A DNA stretch of 64,000 nucleotides from Trileptium ribeirensis (GCA_030248225.1 JASANE010029376.1:62001-126000); one strand, 5' to 3'; shown: positions 57,201 through 59,986, numbered from the stretch's first letter. Notes: generated by a model from the sequence alone, not told the origin. Numbers and translations: made by a program.

Positions 57201-59986
57201 CACCCAGCACGTCTTGAGAAACCCTACTGAATGCTACATTCTGGCAATAGTGCGCGTGAGCGCTCAGGGCAGTGCGGTGTAAGGTTGGTATTATCACATG
57301 AAGTGAGTCAGTATATAATTACAGGCTGGGATCCGGTTAGCCCTCGAGCGTAACGCGGACCAGCTTACGTGCAAACCCACTCAACAATTTCATAATAATG
57401 GCATATGCTCCAACACAGAATGCTCAGAAAGATATGAAAAACAGCTTCTACGACTAGCTGCTAGAAACGACAAGCCAGTGTGCGTGCGTCAGGCGATGTG
57501 ACGATAGTGCTGGGAGATTCAATGCCAAGATCGGTCCCTGCATTAGAAGCGAGATGGCAGTTGGCAAATTCGGATATGTAGCTCGCAACGATAACGGTAG
57601 CAGACAGGCACCATTCGCCGAAATCAGTCAACTTTTTATGGCCTGCATAAACTTCAAACACAAACGAAGGCATTAAGAGATCTAGGCTGACATAACGGGA
57701 TATCGCAATCAGATCGAATGTTGAACACACGGTATGCCCTGCCAACTGCTTGACATAATGAAGCAAATTTACTCGAAAGCCTAACAGAGTAATAAGAATA
57801 CAAAATGTCCAATCGACACCATTTTGAAATCAAAACAGGCGTTCGGCAAGGATTAGCGATGTCATCTGTGTTTTTTAATTACGTTGTTGATTGTTTGCTG
57901 AATACAACTGTCCCGGAGGCACCGCTGGGGGCGACTTATGCGTAAAGTCCACTTTAAGTGTGTACACCAAAGTTGTCCTTTTGTCAAAATCCCGAATTGA
58001 TTCGCGCAGAAATTCGCGTTCAGGTTGCCTTTGGTATTCGCATTTTTGGGAACACGAACTTGTGCTCTGAAATGCGCGAATTGAATTTACTTGCGCGCAC
58101 ATTTATCCGCTTTCATCAAATGACATTGTAAATCATACAGCAATGTTCGGGGCGTATTTATATATTATAGCATACGAGAAAAACACGACTGATAATAGCG
58201 TTTTCGCTTGTACGCGGTCATCAGAATGATATGCTAAATCACAAAATAGTGACCGCGAAGAGAGCCTACACGATGCTGTCACGCAAATCGTGTACGCGTA
58301 CACACGAGAAAACCATGATTTGTTCGCAATGATCGCTTTACGATCGTGAACTGAGTTGACAGAGCAACAACTCTGGTGAACGCACCTAAAGTGGACTCAT
58401 GCACTACAAAACAGCATCGGGCCCAGCTGTCCTAACCGATCTCTATCACATGGATGATATCGCGCCGTTAGCAGAGTCGGAAGCTGAAATGCCAGCGACA
58501 ACTGACTGCCTACGCAAGTACTGCAGCGGTGTTGGCCTAAAGATAAGTACGACTAAAACAAAGGTGCTTTCGTGCTCCTGTCCAGATATTCCCACATCTC
58601 CGTGAACGGTGAAATCTTGGGGAACGTTGGCAGATTCTACTACCAAGACTCTACTATAACTAGATATGGCTGCTCCGATAAGGACGTTTTAACCAGAGTC
58701 GCATTTGTATTTGCTAAGCTAAACAGGAAATTGTGACGAAATAATGTGTCAGCTCAGCAACGAAGCTCAGAGACTTCGACTCGTGCGTCAGCTATGTTCT
58801 ACTATAACGTGCTGAGCCTTGAACTGCCAAGCACACAACATACAGCAAGCTGTAAGTGTTCGAACGCAACTGCACGCGCAAAGTACTGGGCGTAATGCGA
58901 CTCAATCACACTTCAAACTGCACAATGTACGGCCAGGACAACAGGTACTCCAGCTTCGCTTGAACATATTACAACAATGCCTCTGCGGTGGTTGGGCCAT
59001 ATACTAAGGATGGCTGATACCCGAGTAACAAAAAGGATAATGCTGGCTTAGGCATACTAAAATGATGACCTCGAAAAGGAGCCATTACAATCTGGAAACG
59101 GGCAGTCCTGACCGAGATGGAGTCGCCATTCAGAGAGTAGGAACGCTGATGACGCGCGCTTATGCAGGTCATGGGCGAGCAATCAGTCCATCGTAAGCAG
59201 TGGAAGCTACGACTCAAACGGGTTCTGGCCCCTACATCAGTGGGGATAGGTGAATACAAGTTAGGAAGCTACAATCAATCAAAACAGGATTGCAAACAGA
59301 ATTACTTATCGACTGGTCGTTCACTGTTGCTCGGTGTTCGCTCTTAACTAACATCCCACTAGTTAATGGGAAACATAAAGTTTTACTGTGAGATACTGGC
59401 CTGTCCACAGCCCTCAGAAAAGTGGTGGGAGAACTTAGAGGGTCCCCATGTTCCTTCTGGAGAGAAAATTAAAAGTGGCGTATAAATTTTGCTTAAAAAT
59501 ACTAGATATTCCCATATTTTCATGCAGTTTTACTACCGTGAATGTATTTTCAAGCTAAAAAACGATATTTTAGCATTATAAATGATGGCAATTAACGTTT
59601 AAAAACATTTTGCAAACAAAAAACATAAATTTTCAGACATAAAAAATTTTTGGAATTAGTTGAACATGGGGGCTTCGGCCGAGTGGGGGGTCGGACATGG
59701 GGGAAAATCTCACGGACATGGCGGGATTTGGAAAGTGCTGGGTCCCCCCCTAGCCCCCCACTGTGGACAGGCCAGGGATATAAAAATTTGGTCGTTGCTC
59801 ACTCGCTTGTAGGGCGATAACCAATAATTTGTGAAAACTGTACGTTTATATTGTAATATACAAAAGATACCAGCACAGCGTTGATACCAGCGCCACCTTC
59901 GACAGAAATAGGCGTATAGAACTCCAAAAAACTAGCGGCTTGGACAGATGTCGGTGTGATTTGCAATAGCGATGGACAACGAATGC
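1..59986 (-). CDS. HERC2: HERC2-like E3 ubiquitin-protein ligase, internal part of a large split gene (17 exons seen)
   Basis: HERC2 is a very large HECT-type E3 ubiquitin ligase with RCC1 propellers, acting in DNA-damage signalling, centrosome function and protein turnover. Seventeen minus-strand exons are recognised by open frames bounded by AG acceptors and GT donors; phases agree across all junctions except between 49641-49838 and 47650-47932. The predicted domains run UBA-like, CPH, SH3-like, ZZ finger, DOC/APC10. This order is known in HERC2; CUL7 and CUL9 share CPH and DOC but lack the SH3-ZZ pair. Visible coding length is about 4.7 kb (roughly 1,580 residues), against about 4,800 residues for the vertebrate protein, so both ends are missing: RCC1 and HECT modules lie outside. 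Introns run from about 0.56 kb to 11.8 kb and carry all the transposons described here. The orthology call rests on remembered family architecture, not a search. Confidence 0.85.
258..1294. other. Intron sequence with no recognised feature
   Basis: Part of the 4.4-kb intron between the two DOC exons. I see only AT-rich unique-looking sequence. The open frame at 694-918 on the minus strand has no recognisable protein character and no fitting splice phase. Confidence 0.5.
1295..2040 (+). repeat. Satellite A: tandem repeat, unit about 170-178 bp, about 4.5 copies
   Basis: The phrase gaagcccttaaattaa and its variants recur at about 1319, 1488, 1659, 1833 and 2011, giving spacings of 169 to 178 bp. 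Each unit also contains a ggcaaattgctgt-like box, a ggtc/ggaaag box and a cctaactatgattttggct box. Copies are moderately diverged. A second array of the same family in the opposite orientation lies at 16110-16920. Confidence 0.85.
2035..3805. mobile_element. Foldback element, about 1.8 kb, with about 0.5-kb diverged inverted arms
   Basis: The segment 2060-2540 reads as a diverged reverse complement of 3340-3780. Paired landmarks include the gcaatggttttgca box near 2093 with its partner near 3745, the ttgcggtggaaaa boxes near 2242 with the ttttccaccgcaa-like partner near 3580, and the gtactgtac boxes near 2225 and 3595. There is no convincing coding frame. A TA-flanked MITE sits in the centre (2952-3172). 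The left end abuts satellite A. Family unknown; a non-autonomous DNA transposon is the simplest reading. Confidence 0.75.
2952..3172. mobile_element. Mariner-type MITE, 221 bp, near-perfect TIR and TA target duplication
   Basis: The left end CAGTACTCGCCAAAAATGAG and the right end are exact reverse complements over at least 20 bp. A TA lies immediately outside each end (2950-2951 and 3173-3174), as in Tc1/mariner insertions. The interior is rich in TGTTCGA-type repeats. Related ends occur near 6818, 24475 and 55724. Confidence 0.85.
4410..4529. mobile_element. Small TA-flanked MITE, about 120 bp
   Basis: The left end (CAGCCATGCTCACAAATAAA) pairs with the right end (ttatttctaagagtgacta) over about 22 bp with several mismatches, and the middle carries a ttcgcgaaattttcgcgaa palindrome. 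TA lies on each side. The same termini and interior occur at 56066-56199 and in two pieces at 15162-15580. Confidence 0.65.
4684..4904 (-). CDS. HERC2: HERC2-like exon: linker and start of the DOC domain
   Basis: The acceptor is GTTTTGCAG above 4904 and the donor is AAT|GTAAGT at 4684. The exon begins with two bases completing a glycine codon from the ZZ exon and ends in phase 0, exactly matching the next exon (257). It encodes a Gly/Ser/Asn-rich linker and then FDQCHRTSWESDSRN, whose W-E-S matches the DOC motif in which a bulky residue precedes the W-I-x-L strand. The phase agreement on both sides is the main evidence; the sequence is too short and polar to be classified alone. Confidence 0.85.
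5060..6345. mobile_element. Probable member of MITE family M2 split by an M1 insertion
   Basis: The stretch 6150-6345 matches the right half of the M2 element at 57946-58397: a gatgctaaatcgcaaaatagt box, a catgatttgt box, a cgatcatg box and a tgcacttaaa..ggatcatgc end. A weaker match to the M2 left half (cgcgcacacttcttcg to tttatcaaatg) lies at 5130-5175. The M1 element lies between them. The left match is short, so the split is an inference. Confidence 0.45.
5579..6112. mobile_element. MITE family M1, about 530 bp, TIR about 42 bp (copy 1)
   Basis: The left end (gcgagtaaacttaacc, then accatcctatttt) and right end (aaaataggatggt, then gaagtttactgctgc) form diverged inverted repeats of about 42 bp. 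The interior shares boxes with copy 2 at 52398-52873, including one around ctcgttacaaaac near the left end. No coding frame. The flanks look like the two halves of another element (see 5060-6345). Confidence 0.75.
6160..7066. other. Intron sequence; candidate exon 6453-6668 not supported
   Basis: After the M2 fragment no clear feature is seen. A minus-strand frame at 6453-6647 looks protein-like, but its acceptor phase does not fit: the ZZ exon (7067-7203) joins in phase directly to 4904. A diverged mariner-MITE end (ctgtactcgccaaaaatgg) lies near 6818. Confidence 0.4.
7067..7203 (-). CDS. HERC2: HERC2-like exon: ZZ-type zinc finger
   Basis: The acceptor is ATATTTTCAG above 7203 and the donor G|GTATAT at 7067. 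The 45-residue exon carries C-x2-C (CLQC), SPISGPRYIC-x2-C, CEMC and a closing H-x-H pair (GHRHQF), followed by DRISAPG. This is the ZZ spacing, and the RI-x-x-PG tail after the last histidine is characteristic of HERC2. The preceding exon ends VVPPLH, which with this exon reproduces the V-P-x-x-H-x4-C-x2-C spacing known in HERC2. The H-P-G-V segment before the first cysteine pair is not conserved. ZZ domains bind peptide N-termini and SUMO-like surfaces. Confidence 0.9.
7380..8045 (+). repeat. Satellite B: tandem repeat, unit about 166 bp, about 4 copies
   Basis: The box ctctagataaccaaaccat and its variants recurs near 7463, 7634, 7800 and 7966, spacing about 165-170 bp. Associated boxes (ggaaaacccctat, ttcattggccctaaaccca, gtacgcaatacataacca) recur with the same period. 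It shows no sequence relation to satellite A. Confidence 0.8.
8046..8824. other. Intron sequence with no recognised feature
   Basis: AT-rich stretch between satellite B and the SH3-like exon. Short frames on both strands (8097-8328) are shadows of each other and show no protein character. Confidence 0.5.
8825..9146 (-). CDS. HERC2: HERC2-like exon: SH3-like domain before the ZZ finger
   Basis: The acceptor is TTACTATTCTAG above 9146 and the donor GCG|GTTAGT at 8825. Two starting bases complete an Arg codon from the upstream exon. About 40 Ser/Thr/Pro-rich residues precede LKPGDQVRVRPEILTPAYRW, then GGVTYTSIGVVRAV, VIVDFPHHYGWTG and LVDELAVVPPLH. The K-P-G-D-x-V-R-V-x-P, Y-x-W-G-x-V-T, V-D-F-P and W-T-G-L motifs correspond to the HERC2 segment directly before the ZZ finger. 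The exon ends two bases into a codon that the ZZ exon completes. Confidence 0.9.
9147..10473. other. Intron with no recognised feature
   Basis: 1.3 kb of AT-rich sequence with splice-like ends. I see no inverted or tandem repeat and no protein-like frame. Confidence 0.5.
10474..10561 (-). CDS. HERC2: HERC2-like exon: C-terminal half of the CPH domain
   Basis: A short 88-nt exon with acceptor TTTATTTTAAG above 10561 and donor C|GTATGT at 10474. It encodes IVDGRIYVQW, then TETGVTMPMHASEIQLLPK. This fits the second half of a CPH fold (D-G-x..V-Q-W..G..H-x-x-E-I-x-L-L), joined in phase 0 to ETGRIVK of the upstream exon. The exon ends one base into a codon, as the next exon requires. Another frame is also open, but only this one satisfies both junctions and looks like the family. 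Confidence 0.8.
10562..11987. other. Intron with no clear feature; mariner-MITE-like debris at its 5' end
   Basis: Most of the 1.4 kb is unremarkable AT-rich sequence. Near 11620-11800 there are TTCGACGAACATCGAACAA-like runs resembling the interior of the TA-flanked MITEs, close to the donor of the CPH exon. Confidence 0.45.
11988..12158 (-). CDS. HERC2: HERC2-like exon: N-terminal half of the CPH domain
   Basis: The acceptor is TTCATTTTTTAG above 12158 and the donor AAG|GTTAAT at 11988; 171 nt, phase 0 at both ends. It encodes IEHYKSPGDFVTTRAHTDYV, then RQHARIGSDVSA and finally ETGRIVK. The Y-V-R-x-x-x-x-I-G-x-x-V pattern followed by a G-x-I-V-K strand corresponds to the start of the CPH domain (named for CUL7, PARC, HERC2), which binds p53 in CUL7 and PARC. 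The frame stays open beyond the donor to about 11790, but the read-through does not continue the domain and would break the phase. Confidence 0.82.
12362..12964. mobile_element. Non-autonomous DNA element, 603 bp, perfect 34-bp TIR
   Basis: Bases 12362-12395 are the exact reverse complement of 12931-12964 (starting CGAGACTACGGTTTTACACC). Immediately inside the left TIR is a perfect hairpin (12395-12429 with 12444-12478). The interior carries gagcggagcgaagcg and a cggatctcaagaaccactga box shared in inverted orientation with 54980-55170. No protein is encoded. Directly after the right end, a second partial copy of the left end occurs (about 12962-13040). Confidence 0.85.
12395..12478. repeat. 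Perfect hairpin, 35-bp stem, 14-nt loop
   Basis: The arms 12395-12429 and 12444-12478 are exact reverse complements (ataatggaagtttattgtac and onward), with tcaacaaggagtgg as the loop. A copy of only the left arm and loop, with few changes, occurs at about 12990-13040. The absence of mismatches suggests a recent origin or a structure copied during replication. Confidence 0.9.
13128..13545. mobile_element. Degenerate element of the ctccattcgctgaaaatt family (copy 1)
   Basis: Starts with ggtttctccattcgctgaaa and ends near atttagagagtgcag. The interior has repeated ttttgccaaa and caggggaac boxes. Related copies are at 22959-23440 and 30471-30852, with a right-end fragment near 42600-42713 and a scrap near 48945. 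Reading frames inside it are not genes. Confidence 0.6.
14640..15960 (+). repeat. Satellite C: tandem repeat, unit about 174-181 bp, about 6 copies
   Basis: The box cgaaaatggcaatatctccgcaacc recurs in varied form near 14951, 15125, 15457, 15717 and 15898; adjacent intact units are 174 and 181 bp apart. Boxes tgggcccatgggacccaaaa and ctgcagga recur with it. The middle copies are spread by pieces of a MITE. Unit length resembles satellites A and B but the sequence is different. Confidence 0.75.
15162..15580. mobile_element. Two MITE halves flanking satellite C sequence
   Basis: The left end CAGTCAAGCTCAGAAATAAA (TA at 15160-15161) pairs with the right end taagcgtgacag (TA at 15581-15582), and both halves carry ttcgcgaatagca boxes, as in the short MITEs at 4410 and 56066. 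Between them lies about 270 bp of satellite C. Either two separate copies each lost half, or satellite units expanded inside one copy. Confidence 0.5.
16110..16920 (-). repeat. Satellite A, second array in opposite orientation, about 4.5 copies
   Basis: The complement of the satellite A key box (ttaatttaagggcttcaaac) recurs near 16115, 16193 (variant), 16364, 16540, 16710 and 16882; most spacings are 170-176 bp. It is the same family as 1295-2040 but inverted. The array ends about 26-30 bp from the splice donor of the exon at 16946-17577. Confidence 0.85.
16946..17577 (-). CDS. HERC2: HERC2-like exon: end of the UBA-like unit and acidic, Ser-rich disordered region
   Basis: The acceptor is TTTTCTAG above 17577 and the donor CAA|GTAATT at 16946; starts with two codon bases and ends in phase 0. 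Early in the exon, TPEHLVAWLLEHE looks like the last helix of a UBA-type domain whose first helices end the previous exon. The remaining ~170 residues are Ser/Asp/Thr-rich with short acidic runs (SSDQSTDDDDNDAS) and no predicted fold. Such linkers vary widely among HERC2 proteins. Confidence 0.82.
17621..17762. mobile_element. TA-flanked MITE, 142 bp, largely palindromic
   Basis: The left end CAGTTACAGACAGAATTAAC and right end (gttaattctgtccgtgactg) are inverted repeats with two mismatches over about 20 bp, and TA flanks both ends (17619-17620, 17763-17764). The interior is palindromic around repeated aacgc/gcgtt boxes. Confidence 0.85.
17991..18307. mobile_element. TA-flanked MITE, 317 bp
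   Basis: Begins CAGTTACTG and ends GTAACTG with TA on each side (17989-17990, 18308-18309). The interior consists of alternating aaacga and tcgttt boxes that fold back on themselves, plus an internal near-duplication (ttcgttaaattaaacgc at about 18083 and 18150). Confidence 0.75.
18310..19304. other. Intron sequence with no recognised feature
   Basis: AT-rich stretch with imperfect tatgaatt..atatattt repeats near 19060-19280. No protein-like frame: the 18820-19023 frame is uncharacteristic. Confidence 0.45.
19305..19678 (+). mobile_element. MITE family M3 (ctggcctgtccacag ends), copy 1
   Basis: The left end gcctgcccacagtggggga and right end gggctgtgaacaggcc are inverted. The interior matches 44594-44980 closely (boxes tgcacggcagtaaaactaca, gaagatatggaaatatttag, cctgagaatgaacatg), as does 59396-59775 in reverse. 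About 375-390 bp in all three. Confidence 0.8.
20040..21060. repeat. Mixed low-copy repeat debris
   Basis: Contains a ccgttaccgagatccaggtg..acacacagacacacac stretch near 20550 and a ttaattagttaattactaat..tttcgtttcgctccgctt stretch near 20830-21030 that resembles the gagcggagcgaagcg repeats at 12480 and 55130. Frames at 20040-20662 on the plus strand are probably accidental. Confidence 0.4.
21505..22023 (-). CDS. HERC2: HERC2-like exon: disordered region and UBA-like motif
   Basis: The acceptor is TACCTTGTACAG above 22023 and the donor GG|GTAAGT at 21505. Two starting bases complete a Gly codon. About 140 polar residues rich in Arg, Ser, Thr and Gln are followed by VHPTVFR and LMEMGFSRRNIEYAVESL. 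The L-M-E-M-G-F box with following helix is a classic UBA signature, and a UBA-like motif precedes CPH in HERC2. The exon ends one base into a codon, matched by exon 16946-17577. UBA domains usually bind ubiquitin. Confidence 0.88.
22219..22600. repeat. Diffuse repeat shared with 44150-44400
   Basis: Both regions carry gcaaaattggcaagaaca / gaaaaattgg runs followed by an aaactatctaccccgtcaagg-like box. Ends are not defined. Overlapping minus-strand frames here are not genes. Confidence 0.4.
22959..23440. mobile_element. Element with tggcttctcc termini (copy 2)
   Basis: Starts tactggcttctccattcgct and ends cggagaagccagctata, a short inverted pair. The interior is rich in gccaggggg boxes as at 13128 and 30471. 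This copy defines both ends best. Confidence 0.65.
24475..24625. mobile_element. Mariner-MITE fragment
   Basis: Begins TA-CAGTACTCGCCACAAATC like the MITE at 2952-3172, with gaacgaacatcgaacgaattt boxes inside; the right end (tactgtacgaac) is poor. Confidence 0.5.
24660..25431 (-). CDS. HERC2: HERC2-like exon: large disordered linker
   Basis: The acceptor is ACTTTTTCAG above 25431 and the donor AAAG|GTAAGG at 24660; starts in phase 0 and ends one base into a codon, as the next exon requires. The first ~25 residues (SLMYLVHSAIHSNFG) look helical and may close a repeat fold. The rest is polar: a Cys-rich patch (SSCTCNYCKEE), Ser/Asn/Gly stretches, and a strongly basic His/Arg/Lys segment about two-thirds through (CRRGRHCRNNRHGHRNKK). 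No known domain is visible. The basic run could be a nuclear localisation signal. Confidence 0.82.
25740..26740. other. Intron sequence, partly repeat-like
   Basis: A gggggagaaggggttgac start followed by runs of tttttcct/aaaattgc resembles the diffuse repeats at 22219 and 44150. The frame at 26254-26457 (plus) is not convincing. Confidence 0.35.
26893..27704. mobile_element. hAT-like non-autonomous element (cagggtt ends) hosting another MITE
   Basis: The left end CAGGGTTATTTGGTCAAAAA and right end ttgaaaaaaccctg are inverted. Related tccacc strings flank both sides but a clean 8-bp duplication is not seen. Inside, atgttctttatttgaacac pairs loosely with gtggtcatttataacc. The C-rich element 27155-27547 is nested within. 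Confidence 0.5.
27155..27547. mobile_element. C-rich MITE with cctggcttctccctaag TIR
   Basis: The left end (cctggcttctccctaag) and right end (cttagggagaagccag) are inverted repeats of about 17 bp. The interior has blocks of tcccccagctcac, and an AT microsatellite at about 27370-27440. The tggcttctcc core is shared with the element at 22959. Confidence 0.75.
28139..28425 (-). CDS. HERC2: HERC2-like exon (helical region upstream of the disordered linker)
   Basis: The acceptor is TTTATTCTAG above 28425 and the donor AGT|GTGAGC at 28139. Two starting bases complete a codon from the upstream exon and the end is phase 0. It encodes ALESNDPGAGYFALFVTLVI, then RALQRLIYL and LRQNIATILLSRSNLN, a pattern of amphipathic helices consistent with the alpha-solenoid-like parts of HERC2. 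No named domain. The open frame continues past the donor to 28064, but only this donor gives the right phase. Confidence 0.78.
28985..30250 (+). repeat. Tandem repeat D, unit about 345 bp, about 3.5 copies
   Basis: The box gacgtca.aacaaattttcgaattttgggtc and neighbours (aggcaatgagtttccc; gccttaat.aaaaa.caaaa; ctatgaaataaa; gaagggtactaaaatggggtaaaa) recur near 29200, 29540 and 29890, spacing about 340-350 bp. A tail with gaaaatcggttaaaccgttt and cacacacatacaca follows. The same family occurs in reverse at 45120-46630. Confidence 0.8.
30471..30852. mobile_element. Element of the ctccattcgctgaaaatt family (copy 3)
   Basis: Starts gggcttcccattcgctgaaa and ends near atttggagagcgcag. Repeated tgccaggggg boxes give apparent frames on both strands (30429-30922) that are not genes. 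Confidence 0.6.
31280..31403 (-). CDS. HERC2: HERC2-like exon (short, downstream of the 11.8-kb intron)
   Basis: The acceptor is ATATTTTAG above 31403. It encodes LSLLSEVEVCSMFVDDSLAV, then FWNPVFAFPNIALQTLNGTL. The donor G|GTATAT at 31280 gives the one-base phase that the exon at 28139-28425 needs; the frame is open further to 31119, so this end is less certain. The start is phase 0, as the exon at 43220-43648 requires. Confidence 0.7.
35850..36290 (+). repeat. Tandem repeat inside the foldback centre, unit about 85 bp, about 5 copies
   Basis: The box ggcgcttttatggcc and variants recurs near 35907, 35993, 36075, 36171 and 36255, each followed by aaca.. and a tatggtac-like box. Confidence 0.7.
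36640..37045 (+). repeat. 36-bp minisatellite in the foldback centre
   Basis: The unit aaatgttggccattagagtg plus tggccaggattattgt (36 bp) is repeated about ten times, with some units separated by short spacers. Because 36 is a multiple of three, a plus-strand frame across it (36474-36998) reads a repeated Cys-Trp-Pro-Leu-Glu-Cys-Gly-Gln-Asp-Tyr peptide; I regard this as a by-product. Confidence 0.85.
37435..38580. mobile_element. Nested inverted-repeat element within the right arm, about 1.1 kb
   Basis: The right arm has about 1.2 kb absent from the left arm between the partners of 35165 and 35225. Its ends pair: atatatatcaggaaataacc near 37435 with ggttactccctgatatatat near 38570, both followed inward by ccggaacc-type boxes. 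Confidence 0.6.
41340..41425 (-). repeat. tRNA-derived SINE-like head
   Basis: On the minus strand, TGGTCAGTCGG (A-box-like) is followed about 40 nt later by GGTTCGAATC (perfect B-box core), the internal RNA polymerase III promoter layout. The acceptor stem does not pair, so it is not a functional tRNA; a SINE head or tRNA pseudogene fits better. It lies just outside the right end of the giant foldback. Confidence 0.55.
41430..42600. other. Intron sequence with no recognised feature
   Basis: No repeat partner seen in the window. Opposed frames at 42062-42341 are shadows of each other; the plus-strand one has some protein-like texture but no motif I recognise. Confidence 0.4.
42779..43005. 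mobile_element. TA-flanked MITE, about 227 bp
   Basis: The left end CAGTCACGGATAAAAATAAG and right end (ctatttttgtccgtgagca) are inverted with few mismatches; TA lies on both sides (42777-42778, 43006-43007). The interior contains paired acgttcgatt.taaacgaacgtt palindromes. Confidence 0.75.
43220..43648 (-). CDS. HERC2: HERC2-like exon (beta-rich segment, phase 0 at both ends)
   Basis: The acceptor is AGGGTTTTAG above 43648 and the donor CAA|GTGAGT at 43220; 429 nt, exactly 143 codons. It starts DAIVRLSEYCEHPNKLLTIC, then has GRPLVALAMIAGG and RVRLGGRI, with VHRFGKAIGG near residue 100 and ends LKLNEMEQ. A helical start followed by R-x-R-x-G-G and repeated short strands suggests a small barrel module as found in HERC2 upstream of CPH; I cannot name it securely. 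The following intron (11.8 kb) holds the giant foldback. Confidence 0.82.
44594..44980 (+). mobile_element. MITE family M3, copy 2
   Basis: Starts ctggcctgctc and ends gggctgtggacaggccag. Shares long stretches with 19305-19678 in the same orientation, for example tgcacggcagcaaaactaca and gatatggaaatatttagtat. Confidence 0.85.
45120..46630 (-). repeat. Tandem repeat D, second array, inverted and interrupted
   Basis: Reverse-complement copy of the 28985-30250 array: same tail (gtgtgtgatcgaccataactcgg) then units with ggctccggttctgg, ggggtttgaggtatgg, cctcgacccaaaat and gggcatgggaaactcattg. About 0.7 kb of unrelated sequence (about 45390-46080) breaks the array. Confidence 0.8.
46952..47088 (-). 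CDS. HERC2: HERC2-like exon (helical, 137 nt)
   Basis: The acceptor is GAAATTTATAG above 47088 and the donor AAG|GTTAGT at 46952. Two bases complete a Leu codon; ends in phase 0. Encodes RKKSRVPITSSVAPSNVSIA, then EQLCSLVLSLVSKPAWKASL and LIFKK. The helical hydrophobic pattern continues the preceding exon's repeat-like fold. Both junction phases agree (47650 upstream, 43648 downstream). Confidence 0.8.
47650..47932 (-). CDS. HERC2: HERC2-like exon (helical repeat region; 5' boundary uncertain)
   Basis: Encodes ICLIRVLKNVLQEVDDDMLA, then AILDRIIAVLVAAIL, GKLLSEFLRTANAALSLQY and a C-terminal LCSMVLELLFED. This amphipathic-helix pattern fits an armadillo/HEAT-like solenoid. The donor C|GTTAGG at 47650 gives the phase needed by 46952-47088. 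With the acceptor TTTAAG at 47932 the start is phase 0, which does not match the one-base end of the exon at 49641-49838. Acceptors CCAAG at 47895 or GAAG at 47892 would fit; alternatively a small exon in between was missed. Confidence 0.72.
48160..48330. mobile_element. Possible degenerate TA-flanked MITE
   Basis: Starts ta-tcagccaaaaataagtgca and ends gcgactg-ta with aatcgaaatc/gatcaaaattt boxes inside; TIR match is weak. Confidence 0.35.
48430..49150. other. Intron sequence with unrecognised plus-strand frames
   Basis: Plus-strand frames at 48429-48668 (basic, with RKSMKRELCH) and 48943-49149 look faintly protein-like and could be remains of a transposase, but no motif is diagnostic. Confidence 0.3.
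49451..49530 (+). repeat. Direct duplication of 40 bp
   Basis: Two adjacent 40-bp units beginning ttaatgttgtacgaacatcg differ at only two positions (ataaag/atcaag and a final a/g). Confidence 0.9.
49641..49838 (-). CDS. HERC2: HERC2-like exon (helical)
   Basis: The acceptor is GGTGGTTTCAG above 49838 and the donor AGTG|GTAAGC at 49641. Two bases complete an Asp codon from the small upstream exon. Encodes EKRKGLQVLLQIWHQCIAKI, then FLQAIVAMEPSVF, a polar loop and GKVVALFYNALNS. Ends one base into a codon. Confidence 0.82.
51230..51930 (+). repeat. Third fragment of the giant foldback's arm family
   Basis: Matches the right arm (about 40050-41060) in the same orientation: acatgattccctgagccgag, ttgagccgactgaggttaaata, aattttgatgatttttgtttt and agtttcata boxes. 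It ends about 51930. No inverted partner is seen around it. Confidence 0.7.
52398..52873. mobile_element. MITE family M1, about 476 bp (copy 2)
   Basis: The left end (gtgagtaaacttaaggtaac, then accatcctattctg) and right end (caaaataggatagttg, then agtttactcaagc) are inverted over about 42 bp. The interior is homologous to 5579-6112. Confidence 0.8.
52880..54350. other. Intron sequence without a recognised feature
   Basis: A minus-strand frame at 53905-54222 is protein-like in texture and a GGTTCGTACCCCGG (B-box-like) string lies at about 54026-54040 on the minus strand, but neither can be assigned. The strings ctccctcttaaac..ttcttgagta near 53165-53220 form a 35-bp direct duplication. Confidence 0.4.
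54351..54405 (-). CDS. HERC2: HERC2-like small exon, 55 nt
   Basis: The acceptor is ATTTGTTTCAG above 54405 and the donor CCCG|GTAAGA at 54351. Encodes AQRKPDISGVFDYFGPSP. It starts in phase 0, as the exon at 59871-59986 ends, and leaves one base, as the exon at 49641-49838 requires. Both strong splice sites and double phase agreement support it despite its size. Confidence 0.8.
54980..55175 (-). repeat. Repeat shared with the interior of 12362-12964
   Basis: Reverse complement of 12480-12700: the aaaatcggttcagtgattcttgagatccg box and the cttcgctcggcttcgccgag end. Only the interior is present; the 34-bp TIR is not. Confidence 0.7.
55724..56012. mobile_element. Degenerate TA-flanked mariner-type MITE
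   Basis: The left end TA-CAGTACCCGCCAGAAACGA and right end (tttatggtgcgtactgtgc) are related to the TIR at 2952-3172. Interior has tgctcgctctc boxes. Confidence 0.5.
56066..56199. mobile_element. Small MITE, about 134 bp, same family as 4410-4529
   Basis: The left end atgtcatgctcagaaataat and right end (ttattactgagcgtgaca) are inverted; a ttgctattcacgaaatattc box occurs inside as in the other copies. Confidence 0.65.
56950..59270 (+). pseudogene. Decayed non-LTR retrotransposon (endonuclease and reverse transcriptase remains)
   Basis: An APE-type endonuclease start (MTSWNVHTLLKLG) lies at about 57055 and a second endonuclease piece (V-L-G-D-S-M then R-N-D-N-G-S) at about 57500-57600 in other frames. 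RT remains include FKIKTGVRQG-like text near 57840, YHMDDIAPLAES near 58450 (the YADD catalytic box reads HMDD) and a C-terminal LRWLGHILRMAD near 58985. Many frameshifts and stops. The RT is interrupted by a 452-bp MITE at 57946-58397. Inactive and old. Confidence 0.8.
57946..58397. mobile_element. MITE family M2, 452 bp, inserted in the dead retrotransposon
   Basis: The ends AGTCCACTTTAAGTG and CACCTAAAGTGGACT are inverted with one mismatch in 15. The flanking tatgcgta and catgcacta may be a decayed target duplication. The right half is shared with 6150-6345. Confidence 0.75.
59396..59775 (-). mobile_element. MITE family M3, copy 3 (inverted)
   Basis: Starts ctggcctgtccacagccctc and ends ctgtggacaggccag: inverted repeat of 15 bp, perfect. 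Interior is the reverse complement of copies 1 and 2. Confidence 0.85.
59871..59986 (-). CDS. HERC2: HERC2-like exon, most upstream one seen
   Basis: The acceptor is TTATGTTTCAG above 59986 and the donor CTG|GTATCT at 59871. Encodes RCPSLLQITPTSVQAASFLE, then FYTPISVEGGAGINAVL. Starts with two codon bases and ends in phase 0, fitting the exon at 54351-54405. The preceding exon must end one base into a codon; none is seen before the retrotransposon, so it is probably beyond the window. Confidence 0.75.
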
